A stretch of DNA of 64,000 bases from Io17-Chloro-G2 sp963663135 (GCA_963663135.2 CAXXRM010000005.1:1240001-1304000), one strand, 5' to 3'. Counted from the stretch's first letter, positions 52,626-62,545 are shown. Notes: generated by a model from the sequence alone, not told the origin. Numbers and translations: made by a program.

Positions 52626-53798
52626 TCAACGTTCCCTGTTTCTGGCATCCACCAGGTCCAGCACCAGTTGTACAAGCCTGGGTTTGCGCTCCCCTTGGTC
52701 CGAATCTTGGACAACCGCCCCGCCGGATACGTAGTGACGGTAGGGAGGCACCTCCAGTCCGTATACGTTTCCTTCAAAGTGTTCTGTGGTGATGGACGCC
52801 CGCAACAGGTCCGGCCGGTTGTACTCGGGTTTATGATTTCGATGGACAAACGGCTCCCGCGGGACTGCAATGTCCACATATCCGGAGAGGGGCAATAGAT
52901 TGCCGGCGGCCGTCGCAAAGATCCCCCGCAACAGTCGTTTCTTGGGTTCCCGACTGTCGAATACTCCGCGAGTGTAAAGGGGCATCTCCCGCCATAGGCC
53001 CGTATCCGAGAAGACCCGGTTGACCCGTTTTTGAACACGGGCGGCTGTCGATTGGTGAATCCCAGCCAGATCCCGGTTGGAAAGCGAGCGGTGTTGCGCG
53101 GTCCGGAACGTCAGCCCCGGTATGCCATACCTTCCCTGCCAGGTCGCTTCGGCGATCAGGGCATCTTTCCGGGTGTCGTGAACGCTCAGAATCCATCCGG
53201 CGTCGCCCTGTTCCGTTGCCAACCGCCCGGCCACCCCTCCAGAACGGTATGGGCGGTGCGCGGTCACACATACTCCTATCCGCCACCACTTCCCCTTGCG
53301 CATCAGGTAGACGCACCACTTTTCCAGGAAGGCGTCGTCTAACCGGACCAGGACCCGGTGGTTGGGTGTTACCCGGGTCTTGCCGCGCTCCGTGGCCAGG
53401 ACTATCAGGTTGCCCCGGTACGGACTTACCGACCTCTTGAAGATAAACCCGTCGGTGGCCGGGTTATTGGTGCCGCCCCAGGTCATCTTGTTGATCGGCC
53501 TGTGGTGTCCTGCCAGCTTATCTTGTGCCGGATCAAGGTCCTTTATTGCCGCCCATCCGGTGGTGGTTAGAATGGGCTCGTCGCCTGGTGAGCAGCAACT
53601 GGTTCCAAGCCCCCTATCCGGCGTCAATAAACTTTCGCCTGGGCTGCGTTGATGGTCGATGCTCCGCAGACTGTCCCCCGGGCTGAGGCCCGGGTCGGGT
53701 TGGATGCGGCGGCGGGCTTTGACCAGGTTGGCGTCCGGTTGTATCCGGGGGTTTTTGGGCGTTAGCGACGATAGATTAGAATTGGTAGTCTGGTCCAT
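52626..53798 (-). CDS. Hint (intein/hedgehog-like) domain protein 1
   Basis: 390 residues from ATG 53798, AAGGAG upstream. Hint block A: SCCSPGDEPILTTTGWAAIK (~69-88); block B TPNHRVLVRL (~143); block F VYGLEVPPYRHYVSGGAVV followed by QDS near the C-terminus. Between B and F is a ~200-residue insert without LAGLIDADG. N- and C-terminal flanks are short and polar, so it is mostly a splicing-type domain without a clear host protein. Final VVQDS departs from the intein HN-S/C/T ending, as in bacterial intein-like domains. Confidence 0.78.
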   Translation of the reverse strand: MDQTTNSNLSSLTPKNPRIQPDANLVKARRRIQPDPGLSPGDSLRSIDHQRSPGESLLTPDRGLGTSCCSPGDEPILTTTGWAAIKDLDPAQDKLAGHHRPINKMTWGGTNNPATDGFIFKRSVSPYRGNLIVLATERGKTRVTPNHRVLVRLDDAFLEKWCVYLMRKGKWWRIGVCVTAHRPYRSGGVAGRLATEQGDAGWILSVHDTRKDALIAEATWQGRYGIPGLTFRTAQHRSLSNRDLAGIHQSTAARVQKRVNRVFSDTGLWREMPLYTRGVFDSREPKKRLLRGIFATAAGNLLPLSGYVDIAVPREPFVHRNHKPEYNRPDLLRASITTEHFEGNVYGLEVPPYRHYVSGGAVVQDSDQGERKPRLVQLVLDLVDARNRER

Positions 53799-54154
53799 GG
53801 TTACTCCTTTGCATGTTCGTGTATGCCCGCTTGGGCGTTAGGTTCACTGCGCGGGCGTTTGCTTTGTCGTCTGATTCGGGCTGTTACGCCGTGAGCCTGT
53901 CAGGGGCTCAAAGCCGGCGACAGGAAGACCGAAAAGAGCGGGCGCCGGAACGCCCTTTTCAGGTTGGGATGAGGGAGAAAAAAGAAAGGTAGAAGGCCTG
54001 CAGAGGAACCGCCCGTGCCCCTCCTACGTGGTAAGGAGAGATGGGACCGGGCCCTGCTTCGGAGCAACGTCGAGGAGCCCCGCACCGCACCCGGGCTTGT
54101 TGTTCTTGGTAAACTTGGTCTTTGTCCTGCTCCAGCCGGCGACTCTGACCACTG
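53799..54154. other. Gap between the two Hint genes
   Basis: About 350 bases. Contains a GGGCG..CGCCC hairpin near 53940-53955 followed by TTTT. No gene recognised. Confidence 0.4.
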
Positions 54155-56311
54155 TCAGGGCGTCGTCACCGGCGTGCCCCAATGCTGACCTTTCCCGGAG
54201 CTGTTTAGGTCAACGACAGCGCCACGACCCGGGCTTCGATTTCCCTGGCTCGAATCGTGGACAACCGCCCCGCCGGATACGTAGTGATGGTAGGGAGGCA
54301 CGTCCAATCCATATACATCACCGTCAAATGGTTCCGTGGTGATGGACGCCTGCAATAGGTCAGGCTGTGTGAATTCTTTTTTATGATTTCGTTCGACAAA
54401 CGGCTGCGGCGGCACAGTGATGTCCACGTATCTGGAGAGGGGCGGAAGATTCCCGGCGGCCGCCGTAAAGATTACCCCCAAGATTCTTTTCTTGAGCCCC
54501 TGGGGTCCCAGTACTCCCCGGACATAAAGGGGGATATCTGGCTGCAGGCCGGTATCGGTGAAGAGTTCGCCGACGCGTTCTTGAACATCAGCGGATATTT
54601 CTTCGTGAATGTTGGCCAATTGGCGGTCGGAAAGCGAACGGTGTTTCGCGCTCCGAAACGTCAACCCCGTCACCCCATACTGTCCCTGACAGGTCGCTTC
54701 GGCGATCAGGGCATGCGCCCGGGTGTCGTGTATGCTCAGAATCCAGGCGGCGTCGCCCTGTTCCGCTCGCAACCGCCCGCCAACCCCTCCGGGCCGGGAG
54801 GGCTGGTGCGCGGTCACGCATGCGCCTATCCGCCACCAATTCCCCTTGCGCATCAGGTAGACGCACCACTTTTCCGGGAAGGCGTCGTTTAACCGGACCA
54901 AGACCCTGTGGTTGGGTGTTACCCGGGTCCTGCTGCGTTCCGTAGCAAGGACTACCAGATTGCCCCGGTATGGACCTGCCGACCTTTCGAACATGAACCC
55001 GTCAGTGGCCGGATTTTTGGTGCCGCCCCAGGTCATCCTGTTGGTTGGCCTGTGGTGCCCTGCCAGCTTATCCCGTGCCGGATCCAGGTCTTCAATCGCC
55101 ACCCATCCGGTGGTGGTCAGAATGGGTTCGTCGCCCGGTGAGCAGCAACCGGTTCCAAGCGCCCCTTCCGGAGTTTTTCCCAGCTTGTCCGGGCAGCGTT
55201 GCCGGCCGATGGTCTGCTGGCAGGCGCCCAAACCGAAGTCGTGGCTGCGATGGATGTGGCGGCGGGCTTTGGACAGGTCCGGCCCTGGGACACCGGCCTC
55301 TCCAGTAGGCGAAGGCACCCCGCCGTCCGGGTTCCATCTGGTCAGTACCCCGGAACACTTTGAATTGTCAGAATGGGGATGCCGCAGCCATCCCATCCAT
55401 TGGGTGGTGGGGGTCAGGCCATCCCGGATTCCGGCAATTGGTACGACCACCCCGCCCGGGGGCAGGTCGTGCAGGATGTCGCTCAGCGTCCCTAACCAGG
55501 CGTCATCCACCCACCCTGGCCTGCCTTCCGGGATGGCGGCGAAGCCGAGGGTAAGTTGCTGAAAGCTGGGCAGCCTGACCAGGGCATTGGCTCCGATGAG
55601 CATTTCGCCTTGGCCCGCCTCGCCCACGAATACCCAGGACGTTTCTCGGTAGATTAGCCGGGCCCTAGGGCACAGGTGGACTGGGGAACGGGACTCGATT
55701 GGCAGCGTCAGGTCACGCGAGCTATTGGCGGTTACCACGTAGGCCTGGGAATGCACCACTTGATGAAGCTCGGTCAGGTTCTTGTAGCCCGGCATTGTCT
55801 GAATCCAGCCATGTCTGTCATCCGGGCCCAGGACTTGCTCCGCTACCCTGTTGGGTCGGAGTGCGGGTTTCTCCGTGACCAGGCAACGCGCCTCGAATTC
55901 ATGGAATGCGGCGGCGCAGACCTGTTGGTACATGACCCGGCATCGATAATGGCGTTCCGGCAGGCAAATGGACATCGGTGCGGCTTTGAGGGCCATTCGA
56001 CCGGGCTCCCGATCTGCGGTGCGAGACTCAGCCGTGCCGGGATTCAGCAGCCCTCGAGACTCATCCTTTACCGGCAAGGCCCATGCCCTCTTCGACTGCC
56101 GACCTCCCGGGTGCAAGCTGCCTCTTGATTCGCAGATGACAACGATCACCGTCGCCTGTCCTGTGCTCGGGGCCAAGTCAAGGGATTGGGCCGTTTTCTC
56201 CAGCCTGGCTTCAACACTGGAGACCCTAGTGTCCAGAAGTATTGCCCGGCTGTTGACGGGGATTTGTTTCTTGGAGTGGGGTGGTCGGATCGGGGATATG
56301 AATTGAAACAT
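54155..56311 (-). CDS. Hint (intein/hedgehog-like) domain protein 2, with N-terminal extension
   Basis: 718 residues from MFQFISPIRP at 56311, with AAGGAA upstream. The C-terminal ~330 residues parallel protein 1 (well over half identical by eye): GCCSPGDEPILTTTGWVAIE, VTPNHRVLVRLNDAF, VYGLDVPPYHHYVSGGAVV then HDSS. The ~390-residue N-terminal region has no recognised domain: LILLDTRVSSVEARLEKT-type helix first, then protein-like strands (ARLIYRETSWVFVGEAGQGE). It ends HDS, so an Asp replaces the usual final Asn. The tandem paralogues suggest duplication of a self-processing module. Confidence 0.78.
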   Translation of the reverse strand: MFQFISPIRPPHSKKQIPVNSRAILLDTRVSSVEARLEKTAQSLDLAPSTGQATVIVVICESRGSLHPGGRQSKRAWALPVKDESRGLLNPGTAESRTADREPGRMALKAAPMSICLPERHYRCRVMYQQVCAAAFHEFEARCLVTEKPALRPNRVAEQVLGPDDRHGWIQTMPGYKNLTELHQVVHSQAYVVTANSSRDLTLPIESRSPVHLCPRARLIYRETSWVFVGEAGQGEMLIGANALVRLPSFQQLTLGFAAIPEGRPGWVDDAWLGTLSDILHDLPPGGVVVPIAGIRDGLTPTTQWMGWLRHPHSDNSKCSGVLTRWNPDGGVPSPTGEAGVPGPDLSKARRHIHRSHDFGLGACQQTIGRQRCPDKLGKTPEGALGTGCCSPGDEPILTTTGWVAIEDLDPARDKLAGHHRPTNRMTWGGTKNPATDGFMFERSAGPYRGNLVVLATERSRTRVTPNHRVLVRLNDAFPEKWCVYLMRKGNWWRIGACVTAHQPSRPGGVGGRLRAEQGDAAWILSIHDTRAHALIAEATCQGQYGVTGLTFRSAKHRSLSDRQLANIHEEISADVQERVGELFTDTGLQPDIPLYVRGVLGPQGLKKRILGVIFTAAAGNLPPLSRYVDITVPPQPFVERNHKKEFTQPDLLQASITTEPFDGDVYGLDVPPYHHYVSGGAVVHDSSQGNRSPGRGAVVDLNSSGKGQHWGTPVTTP

Positions 56312-56366
56312 TAGTACTATTCCTTGTATGATAAACTCGCTCGAATTTAAGGGGAGGGGTGTGACC

Positions 56367-56636
56367 ATGGAATTCAATTCCTATGATTGGATTAACCGCT
56401 GGTCGGACCACCTGATGGTCGCCTTTCATGAGGACTCCGATGCGGTGCTTGCCCGCAATGCCGAGGCCATCGAGATGGGATCCATGGAAGGATTGCCCGA
56501 TGATGTGCTTGCGCTGTTCCGCATCAATATTGAAGGAACCCGGGACAATCCCGAGGGGACTGTGCGATTGCTTCAGGCGTCGTACGAGGCCGCTTTTCGG
56601 ACGATTGAGGGCTTCCTGCGAGCAAGCAACTCCTGA
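56367..56636 (+). CDS. Small hypothetical protein
   Basis: 89 residues from ATG 56367 with GGGGAGGGG upstream, divergent from the Hint gene. Acidic and helical (YDWINRWSDHLMVAFHEDSD, LPDDVLALFRINIEG). Followed by a strong terminator, which supports a real transcript. Family unknown. Confidence 0.6.
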   Translation: MEFNSYDWINRWSDHLMVAFHEDSDAVLARNAEAIEMGSMEGLPDDVLALFRINIEGTRDNPEGTVRLLQASYEAAFRTIEGFLRASNS

Positions 56637-56705
56637 TCCTCCGCAACCCGGTGACGGCATCCCGAAGGGGCCTGCCATCCCGAAGTCCGGGGCGTTGGGA
56701 CCCGG

Positions 56706-56757
56706 GCCCCGCACCATGACCATCGGGCCTTGCCCGGAGATGGTCATGGTGCGGGGC
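56706..56757 (+). terminator. Strong hairpin, probable terminator
   Basis: Eighteen-base perfect arms (56706-56723, GCCCCGCACCATGACCAT, and 56740-56757) followed by GATTTCT. Ends the small gene at 56636. Confidence 0.7.
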
Positions 56758-57746
56758 GATTTCTCATGCAATCGTTTACTGAAGCGGATGTTGTAGCCGG
56801 ACGCTGCGGTCGGGAGACGGGGTTCTGATTGAAGCCGTGGGCGTAGTTGAGAGATGTAGGGCTGTTGTCTTAACCCGGTTGGTCAGAGCGACCAAGCTGG
56901 GTTGCAGCCAGAGTTAGTGCGAGGCAGGTCCACGTGAATGACCGGATCAAGGTCGGTTGGACCCGGGGAGTTTGCGGGGTCTGGTTGAGAGACGGCTCCG
57001 GAGCCGTTTCGACGTTAACCCCACCGGGCGGGCGCTATTGCGGTCTGGGCTGAAATCCCACGTGCCCGGCTAGGATGCCAAACCTGCGTAGGAAGCCCCG
57101 GAGGGCCGCCGCAGGCTTAGCGTTTGGTTCTTGGAATATTGGTTTCGGCCATCCGGGACGTGGGCGATTGATACGAACCGCTTGACTCACTTCTCTCGGA
57201 TATGTTCGATTACCGGGGTCCCAGGCTCTTGGGATAGGCGACGTAGCCGCCCTTCCTGGCTCATATGGGTCCTTTGTCGACGCAGACTTCGTACAAAATT
57301 CTTTTCCTGTTCCCATTTTCGATTCAGGGTTGTTCATAAGTCGACGCCTGCTGGATTCTGTGACTGGCGGACCATAGTCCGAGAATGTCTGGTGGGAGAT
57401 GTCGAGGTTGTGTTATCGCGGACATCGGTCGTTAGAGTCGTCAGTGTGGGTCTTATATGCGGAGCACCCCGGACCGCTGCCGTCGCCGAGGACGGGGCGG
57501 CGGCCGGGGGTTGTTGACCGGACGCAGGCCGTTGGGCGGGTTCCTGGGAGTCAAACCCCGTGACCCCGCGGTGTCGTTCTCTATCGCGTTCTTGACCTTC
57601 AGTGAGTAGGCGTTGATGACTGCGTGGACTGTGTCGGCAGTCTCTGGGAAGGCGCTTCCTTCGCTTTCGTGATGCTGTTCCAGGGCCTTCGTGAAGTTGG
57701 TGGTTGCTATTTTGTGGATTGCGTCGGGGCCGAATGGGTGCTGGTT
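56758..57746. other. Long stretch without a recognisable gene
   Basis: Nearly 1 kb. Frames exist on both strands but lack motifs, start signals or protein-like composition. It marks a change between the defence-rich part and the unknown genes to the right. Confidence 0.4.
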
Positions 57747-57980
57747 CTACTTGAGCCAGTCGAACAGTTTTTCCTGGTAGTTATCTTCATGGTGCTTTGG
57801 GTAGGTCAAGGTCTCCAGGAGGGTCTGTTCCATCTGGATGTCGTACAGGACTCCCAGCTTTGACCCGGGCTCATTCTGGAAGAGGGCCTCGGCGAATATG
57901 TGCTGGCGGTAGGCGAGGTCAGCTCCGGCCATTTGATGGTCCAGCCGCTCTTCGTGTGTTGGGTTGCCATGGGGGCTCAC
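57747..57980 (-). CDS. Small hypothetical protein
   Basis: 77 residues, GTG start. ADLAYRQHIFAEALFQNEPG, LGVLYDIQMEQTLLETLTYP look like a genuine helical protein. The frame is also open upstream, so it may continue an upstream reading frame after a shift near 58010. Confidence 0.4.
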   Translation of the reverse strand: MSPHGNPTHEERLDHQMAGADLAYRQHIFAEALFQNEPGSKLGVLYDIQMEQTLLETLTYPKHHEDNYQEKLFDWLK

Positions 57981-58017
57981 CGAGTGTTCGTGGCGTCCGT
58001 TTTCGGGTCCTTGTTCT

Positions 58018-58266
58018 TCAGCATGGCTGGAGGACTTCCCGGCGGTCGATCATCTCAGCCAGGGGCACGTCCAGGAGCTTCAGGCTTTCGACGAAGTCCG
58101 CGATGTGGTCTCTTTCCCGTCCGGCGGGTCTGTGGTCCGTGCCCGGGTACTGGCTCTGCTTCCGGTCGGATGCTTCCTGGTCTGCATAGTCCGTTGGTCC
58201 CTTTAGCGGTGTTCCATCTCTTGGTTTATGGCCATTTCCTTCACCTCTGCTGTCTGTTATCGACAC
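58018..58266 (-). CDS. Small hydrophilic hypothetical protein
   Basis: 82 residues; charged first half, then DHIADFVESLKLLDVPLAEM. Probably one of a short minus-strand cluster below the AIM24 gene. Low certainty. Confidence 0.35.
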   Translation of the reverse strand: MSITDSRGEGNGHKPRDGTPLKGPTDYADQEASDRKQSQYPGTDHRPAGRERDHIADFVESLKLLDVPLAEMIDRREVLQPC

Positions 58267-58278
58267 TGGCTGGCCGGG

Positions 58279-58965
58279 CTATTTCCTGGCGGGGAGGAAT
58301 GGGACTATCGTGTCAACCAGGGACTGGAGGTTCCGGGTCTGAATCCAGACGTGGCCGCTCCCGGTGAACTTCATCACCAGGCCCTCGCCGCCGGCGATCA
58401 TCGAGCGTATGCCCCCGACCTTGCCGATGGGGTAGTCCACGTCTTCGGTGAAGGCCACCAGGTGTCCGGTGTCCACGACCAACTCTCGCCCAGGTTGGAC
58501 GATCATCCGCCTTATTGCGCCGTAGGAGTTGTAGTAGACCTGTCCGGGGTGGTCCTTGGCGTATGCCCGGATGAAGAACAGGCTCTCACCGCTGAACATG
58601 CCCTTGAATCCCTGAAACTTGGGGTCCGTGTGGACGTTCTGGGCACAGGCGAGGAAGGAGCCGGACTGTAGGTAGAGGTCTCGTTCGGGCTCCACGTCGA
58701 AGCAACCTATGTCGCCGGGAGTGGAGGGAGCGAGGGTGACCTGGCCCCCCAGGTGGCCTCCTGTGAAGGTGTTGATGAAAAAGGATTCGCCGCCCATGAT
58801 GTTCTTGAATCCGCCGAATACTCCCTTGCGTCCGTTTATGCCGGTGGACAGTTCGACATTCTGCTGGGTGACCATGGCGCCGGGCTCTGCGTTGATGCTC
58901 TCTCCGTCGTCGAGGTCCACGACCAGGAATGCGTAGCTGGCTTCGAATTCGATGTTGGCTCTCAT
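58279..58965 (-). CDS. AIM24/TIGR00266-family protein
   Basis: 228 residues from ATG 58965 (AGGAG upstream). Family features: INAEPGAMVTQQNVELST, GGESFFINTFTG, LYLQSGSFLACAQNV, SGESLFFIRAYA, and GGEGLVMKFTGSGHVWIQTR near the end. Duplicated beta-strand fold. The family is widespread but its biochemical role in bacteria is unclear. Confidence 0.92.
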   Translation of the reverse strand: MRANIEFEASYAFLVVDLDDGESINAEPGAMVTQQNVELSTGINGRKGVFGGFKNIMGGESFFINTFTGGHLGGQVTLAPSTPGDIGCFDVEPERDLYLQSGSFLACAQNVHTDPKFQGFKGMFSGESLFFIRAYAKDHPGQVYYNSYGAIRRMIVQPGRELVVDTGHLVAFTEDVDYPIGKVGGIRSMIAGGEGLVMKFTGSGHVWIQTRNLQSLVDTIVPFLPARK

Positions 58966-59000
58966 ATGGGTTGCTCCTGTGTGGTTTGTTATGTGAAAAG

Positions 59001-59024
59001 GCCCCGGACTGAGCCGGGGTCTTT
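59001..59024. terminator. Bidirectional terminator
   Basis: GCCCCGGACT/GAGCCGGGGTC stem with T tracts on both outer sides (CTTTT on plus, CCTTTTC on minus). It ends the 59063-60487 minus-strand gene. Confidence 0.7.
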
Positions 59025-59062
59025 TGGTTGCGGTCGCTTGTCTGTTCGGGGGTCGTTGGCGG

Positions 59063-60487
59063 CTAGAAGGTGGTGGCCATCTGGGCCTGCGCTGCTTCCA
59101 TCTGGGCTGCCTGTTCCTTATCCTCGGGGTCCTCTGTGGGTTTTGTCCTCATGATGTAGTCGAGCCCCTGGGCCTTTTGGTACATCCTCCGGTGCTCCTT
59201 CGAGAGGTCCGGGACGATGTCCTCGATGGCCTGGTAGACGTGGATGTCGTGGTTGAGTTCCGCAAGGAGTTGCATTGCGGACTGGTAGGCCATGGCGGAC
59301 ATGACCTCGTTGTTCTGCTTGTCGTCCTTGATGAACTCGAGTTGGAAGCCGGCCATCTGGGCGTAGGCGAGGGCTTCGTCTGTGAAGGTGAATTTGTCGG
59401 GTAGTGAGACCTGCTGGTAGTCCGTGTTGACGAAACAGGTGTTGTCCTTGAGGGCGGCTATGAACTCGTCCCTGCTGTCGCCGATGTTGTCGGCTATGAG
59501 CTTGAATGTCTCATAGTTGTCGCCCTGGATGGTCATTGCGATCGCCTTGTGGTGAAGCTCTTCCATCACCCGGCAGGCCTCGTTGGCGCCCCGGTAGTCG
59601 GGGTCGCTGTTCTGGTACATCTCCCCCAGCGTGTGGAGCGACTCTTTCCAGGTCGCCTGGACCATGCGTTCGATCTCAAACCGTTGGCGGTCTTCGGTCA
59701 TCTCGGCGATCTGTTGGAAGTCCTCCTGGGTGATGTTCCGGGGTTCGACGGCCTCTCCGGGCTTCTCGGTCCTGGAGTACTCGTAGGCCTCGTTGAAGGT
59801 CTCCCAGAGCTTCTCGGCGGCATTGGGGTCTTCGTGGCTGGACATCAGGGTATCGGTGAACCGTGCCTGGTAGTCCAGTAGGACGGTCTCGGCGGCCCTG
59901 GGGTCGTATTCCGCCAGGTTTTTGGATCTTGCTTCGACGATGCGGGCCTCGCCGCCGGTGTGTTCGACGAGTTCCTTGGCGAATTTCTCGTTGGCCTGGA
60001 AGACGAAATCGACCTTGCCGTCCTCTCCGATGTTGACCCTCTCCACGTGGTGGATGCCGGCTTCCTTCATCCTGCGGACGATTTCGGGGTCAACGTTGTA
60101 CTCTGCCTGGAGTTGGTCGGTGCCCAGAATGTGTTCGTGCATTGGCTTGAACATGGTTTCGGCTACGTCCTGGGCGGCGTGGAGGCGTTCGTCCTTTTTG
60201 TCGTCGAACTCCAGGGTGTTGAAGGCCTGGGTATACAGGTTGAGGGCCTCCCTGCGGTCCTGGAGGCGGTGTTCTCCCAGGTCGTCCCGCATGGCGAAGA
60301 CCGTTCTCCCCTTGACGGCTTTTTGGTCGTCGAGTTTATCGATCTTATTTCTGAAAGCCACCATGTGCTTGTCGGACGCCTCGAGGTTGGTTTCCTGCTC
60401 GGGGCCCTGATACCCGGTGCGGTGTTCGACCTGGTCCTCGGTCTGTTCCGTGGGGTAGTTGAGCTTGGCTTCTGCTCTGTTAGTCAT
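59063..60487 (-). CDS. Large helical hypothetical protein
   Basis: 474 residues. Mostly helical and charged throughout, no membrane segment, ends in an EQAAQMEAAQAQM low-complexity helix. Segments such as DQLQAEYNVDPEIVRRMKEA and HVERVNIGEDGKVDFVFQAN suggest a structural or scaffold protein. Family not recognised. A separate terminator follows; one of the ~190-bp elements lies upstream. Confidence 0.7.
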   Translation of the reverse strand: MTNRAEAKLNYPTEQTEDQVEHRTGYQGPEQETNLEASDKHMVAFRNKIDKLDDQKAVKGRTVFAMRDDLGEHRLQDRREALNLYTQAFNTLEFDDKKDERLHAAQDVAETMFKPMHEHILGTDQLQAEYNVDPEIVRRMKEAGIHHVERVNIGEDGKVDFVFQANEKFAKELVEHTGGEARIVEARSKNLAEYDPRAAETVLLDYQARFTDTLMSSHEDPNAAEKLWETFNEAYEYSRTEKPGEAVEPRNITQEDFQQIAEMTEDRQRFEIERMVQATWKESLHTLGEMYQNSDPDYRGANEACRVMEELHHKAIAMTIQGDNYETFKLIADNIGDSRDEFIAALKDNTCFVNTDYQQVSLPDKFTFTDEALAYAQMAGFQLEFIKDDKQNNEVMSAMAYQSAMQLLAELNHDIHVYQAIEDIVPDLSKEHRRMYQKAQGLDYIMRTKPTEDPEDKEQAAQMEAAQAQMATTF

Positions 60488-60633
60488 GATGTTTTGCTCT
60501 CGGGCGTTTTGCCTGCTGTCTTCAGTTTGGGGTAATGTTCGATTTTTGTCGTTGTGGTTTGTCGTTTGCTACATAGAAAAAAACCGCTAATTGCGGCTCT
60601 CACACCTAACGAGTGCAGGTAAAATTGGTCAGC

Positions 60634-60832
60634 TAAAATTGAGTGGCTCAACAGAGTGGCGCTGTCCTGAGCTTTCACGCTGCGTGTGGACCGGTAAGCT
60701 TCGCGGGAACGAAGGTGGACTTCGCAATTTTCGCCCGCTGTGCGGACAAATGTCCGCAGGCCCGGTGGGATTCTGGAAAATTATGCTACTTTCTGTCGTG
60801 GCTCGGATTAGCGCAATTTTCTCGAGAAAATA
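60634..60832. repeat. ~190-bp intergenic element, copy 1
   Basis: Left end AAAATTGAGTGGCTCA is a diverged form of AAAATTGCGCTACTC; right end is ATTAGCGCAATTTTCTC. Shares GAGCTTTCACGCTGCG, GACTTCGCAATTTTCGCCCG, the stem TGCGGACAAATGTCCGCA and AATTATGCTACTTTC with copy 4. Confidence 0.7.
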
Positions 60833-61233
60833 TTTGGGTGTTGGGAACTTTTGGGGTTCTGGCGGTAGGAGATTTTGGCGCGTCGGGGTAAATCCGGAGG
60901 AGTGGTCCGGGGAATGGATCGGGAATTAAAAAGAGGGCTTGGGGTACTGCTGGCTTGGTTGTGGGGCTGTGGGTGTGGGATGTGCAGGGCGCGAATCGCG
61001 GGCGACGAAATCCGAAGAGCGTTTTGGAAACACTCTGAGACTGTGTGTGGATTTGCAGGTGCATAGTCGCGTTTTGGGGGTTGGGGCCGAAAAACAGGTG
61101 TACAGGGGGTGTCCTTGTCTAAGCGCGTAGGTTCACTTTAGCCGTAATCGTGCAGGTCGCGAATCGCGTCAACGTTTTGGGTCGAAAATCTGGTTAAACT
61201 TGATTGAACGAGCGTTGTTTTGAGGTTTTGAGG

Positions 61234-62034
61234 ATGACGGATTTTGATGAGGTGCGGAGGCGGCTTCAGTACTTGGTGGAGACCTTCGGCGTGTCGTTTA
61301 TGGTGTCGGACCTGAATGTCGGTGAGGCTGTCCTGGACGGTAATCTGTCGGGTGAGATCCAGCCCGACGAGGTGATGTTGGCGCTGGTCAACGAGTTGTA
61401 TGGGCGTTCCACGATGTTCGCCGCCGCGGTTGAGGAGCCCGAGGTCCTGGATGAATTGCCGGTGGACATGGCGACGGGGATTGACCTGGACGGTGACGGG
61501 AAGGTTGACGTCGAGTTGGAGAGTGTGGGTCTTGTTGCAAAGGACGTTGGGTGGATCACCAACCTGGAGCAGCGCCGGCAGTCTCTCAGGTCCAACTGGG
61601 TCTTGGCGATGATGACCCAGTTCCGGCTGGACATGACCTACCAGGAGCACGTTGCGGCGTTGGGGCTGGTGACGCAGATCGAGTTGGCGTTGATCGGTTT
61701 CTTCCGGGAGTCTATGCCCGACCCTGGTGTGGACTGGGACGGACCGAAGCGGGGGCGGGAGATTGAGCACCGGCTGGCGAGGCTCAGGTGGGTGCAGCGG
61801 GAGCAGGAGAAGGAGTACGGTGGTTTCCGTGGGGTGGTGAATTGGATGATGGGAAACAAGAAAATCAGCGGAAAGGAACTGTACAAGCGGATGGTGCAGG
61901 AGGCGGAAGGGGATGCTGACCAACTTCTCGGACGGCACTCCGAACGTGGGCCGGCTTACGGAGGTGATGACATACACGGGAGGAGAATACATGTTGGAGG
62001 GGCGTCGGGTGGGGAGGTTGTGGAGTCGGACTAG
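61234..62034 (+). CDS. Hypothetical protein with an EF-hand-like loop
   Basis: 266 residues from ATG 61234. DLDGDGKVDVE (~90-100) fits a calcium-binding dockerin/EF-hand loop. The rest is helical (WVLAMMTQFRLDMTYQEHVA, RLARLRWVQREQEKEYGGFR). The last ~40 residues overlap another frame and have odd composition, so the true end may differ. Function unknown. Confidence 0.6.
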   Translation: MTDFDEVRRRLQYLVETFGVSFMVSDLNVGEAVLDGNLSGEIQPDEVMLALVNELYGRSTMFAAAVEEPEVLDELPVDMATGIDLDGDGKVDVELESVGLVAKDVGWITNLEQRRQSLRSNWVLAMMTQFRLDMTYQEHVAALGLVTQIELALIGFFRESMPDPGVDWDGPKRGREIEHRLARLRWVQREQEKEYGGFRGVVNWMMGNKKISGKELYKRMVQEAEGDADQLLGRHSERGPAYGGDDIHGRRIHVGGASGGEVVESD

Positions 62035-62131
62035 GCCGGTTTTGAGAAAATCGCGCTACTCAAATAAAGTGCGCTGTAAGGAGTTTTCACGCTCAGCGTG
62101 GGGTTTGTACTCCCAGGGTGCAGGAGCATAG
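61913..62131 (+). CDS. Possible overlapping small protein
   Basis: 72 residues from ATG 61913 with GGAAGGGG upstream. MLTNFSDGTPNVGRLTEVMT looks more protein-like than the overlapping tail of the previous gene. It may be a translationally coupled gene or the shifted end of that gene. Confidence 0.3.
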   Translation: MLTNFSDGTPNVGRLTEVMTYTGGEYMLEGRRVGRLWSRTRPVLRKSRYSNKVRCKEFSRSAWGLYSQGAGA

Positions 62132-62235
62132 CTCCGTATCTTCTACCCTGTGCCCAAGTTATTGCTTGATCGTCCCCGGTGGTTTACCGGTGATTCACCG
62201 GTGGTCTTGGTTGTTCGGAGTAGCGCAATTTTCTC
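62044..62235. repeat. ~190-bp intergenic element, copy 2
   Basis: Ends GAGAAAATCGCGCTACTC and GGAGTAGCGCAATTTTCTC are inverted repeats of each other. The interior is the most diverged of the four copies but keeps the TTTTCACGCTCAGCGTG region. Confidence 0.75.
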
Positions 62236-62239
62236 GTGA

Positions 62240-62545
62240 TTATTGGTGCTCCGGTGAATGGGTCCTGGCTCATGGCCGCTTTTGCAGCAGGGCCGGGACC
62301 TTTTTGATTGTGGGGCTGAGGGCGGTGATCGGGGCTTTGTTACGTAAAGTCTGGGGTGGGGTGGGGATTGGGAGGCCCGTTTTGGCCCCTGAGGGCCTCT
62401 GGGAGCGATTATGCGGGCTTTCAGGTCTTGGTGGCACTCCGGAGCCTTTATGGACGCTCTACGTCGATTTGGGGCGGTTTCGGGGGAATAAATTGGCCGG
62501 CGGCACCGGGGGTTTGGGGCGGGCGGGAAGAGATGAATTCGGGGT
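62240..62545. other. Stretch between elements 2 and 3
   Basis: About 300 bases, no gene recognised. GGCCGGGACCTTTTTG near 62300 could terminate transcription. Confidence 0.35.
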
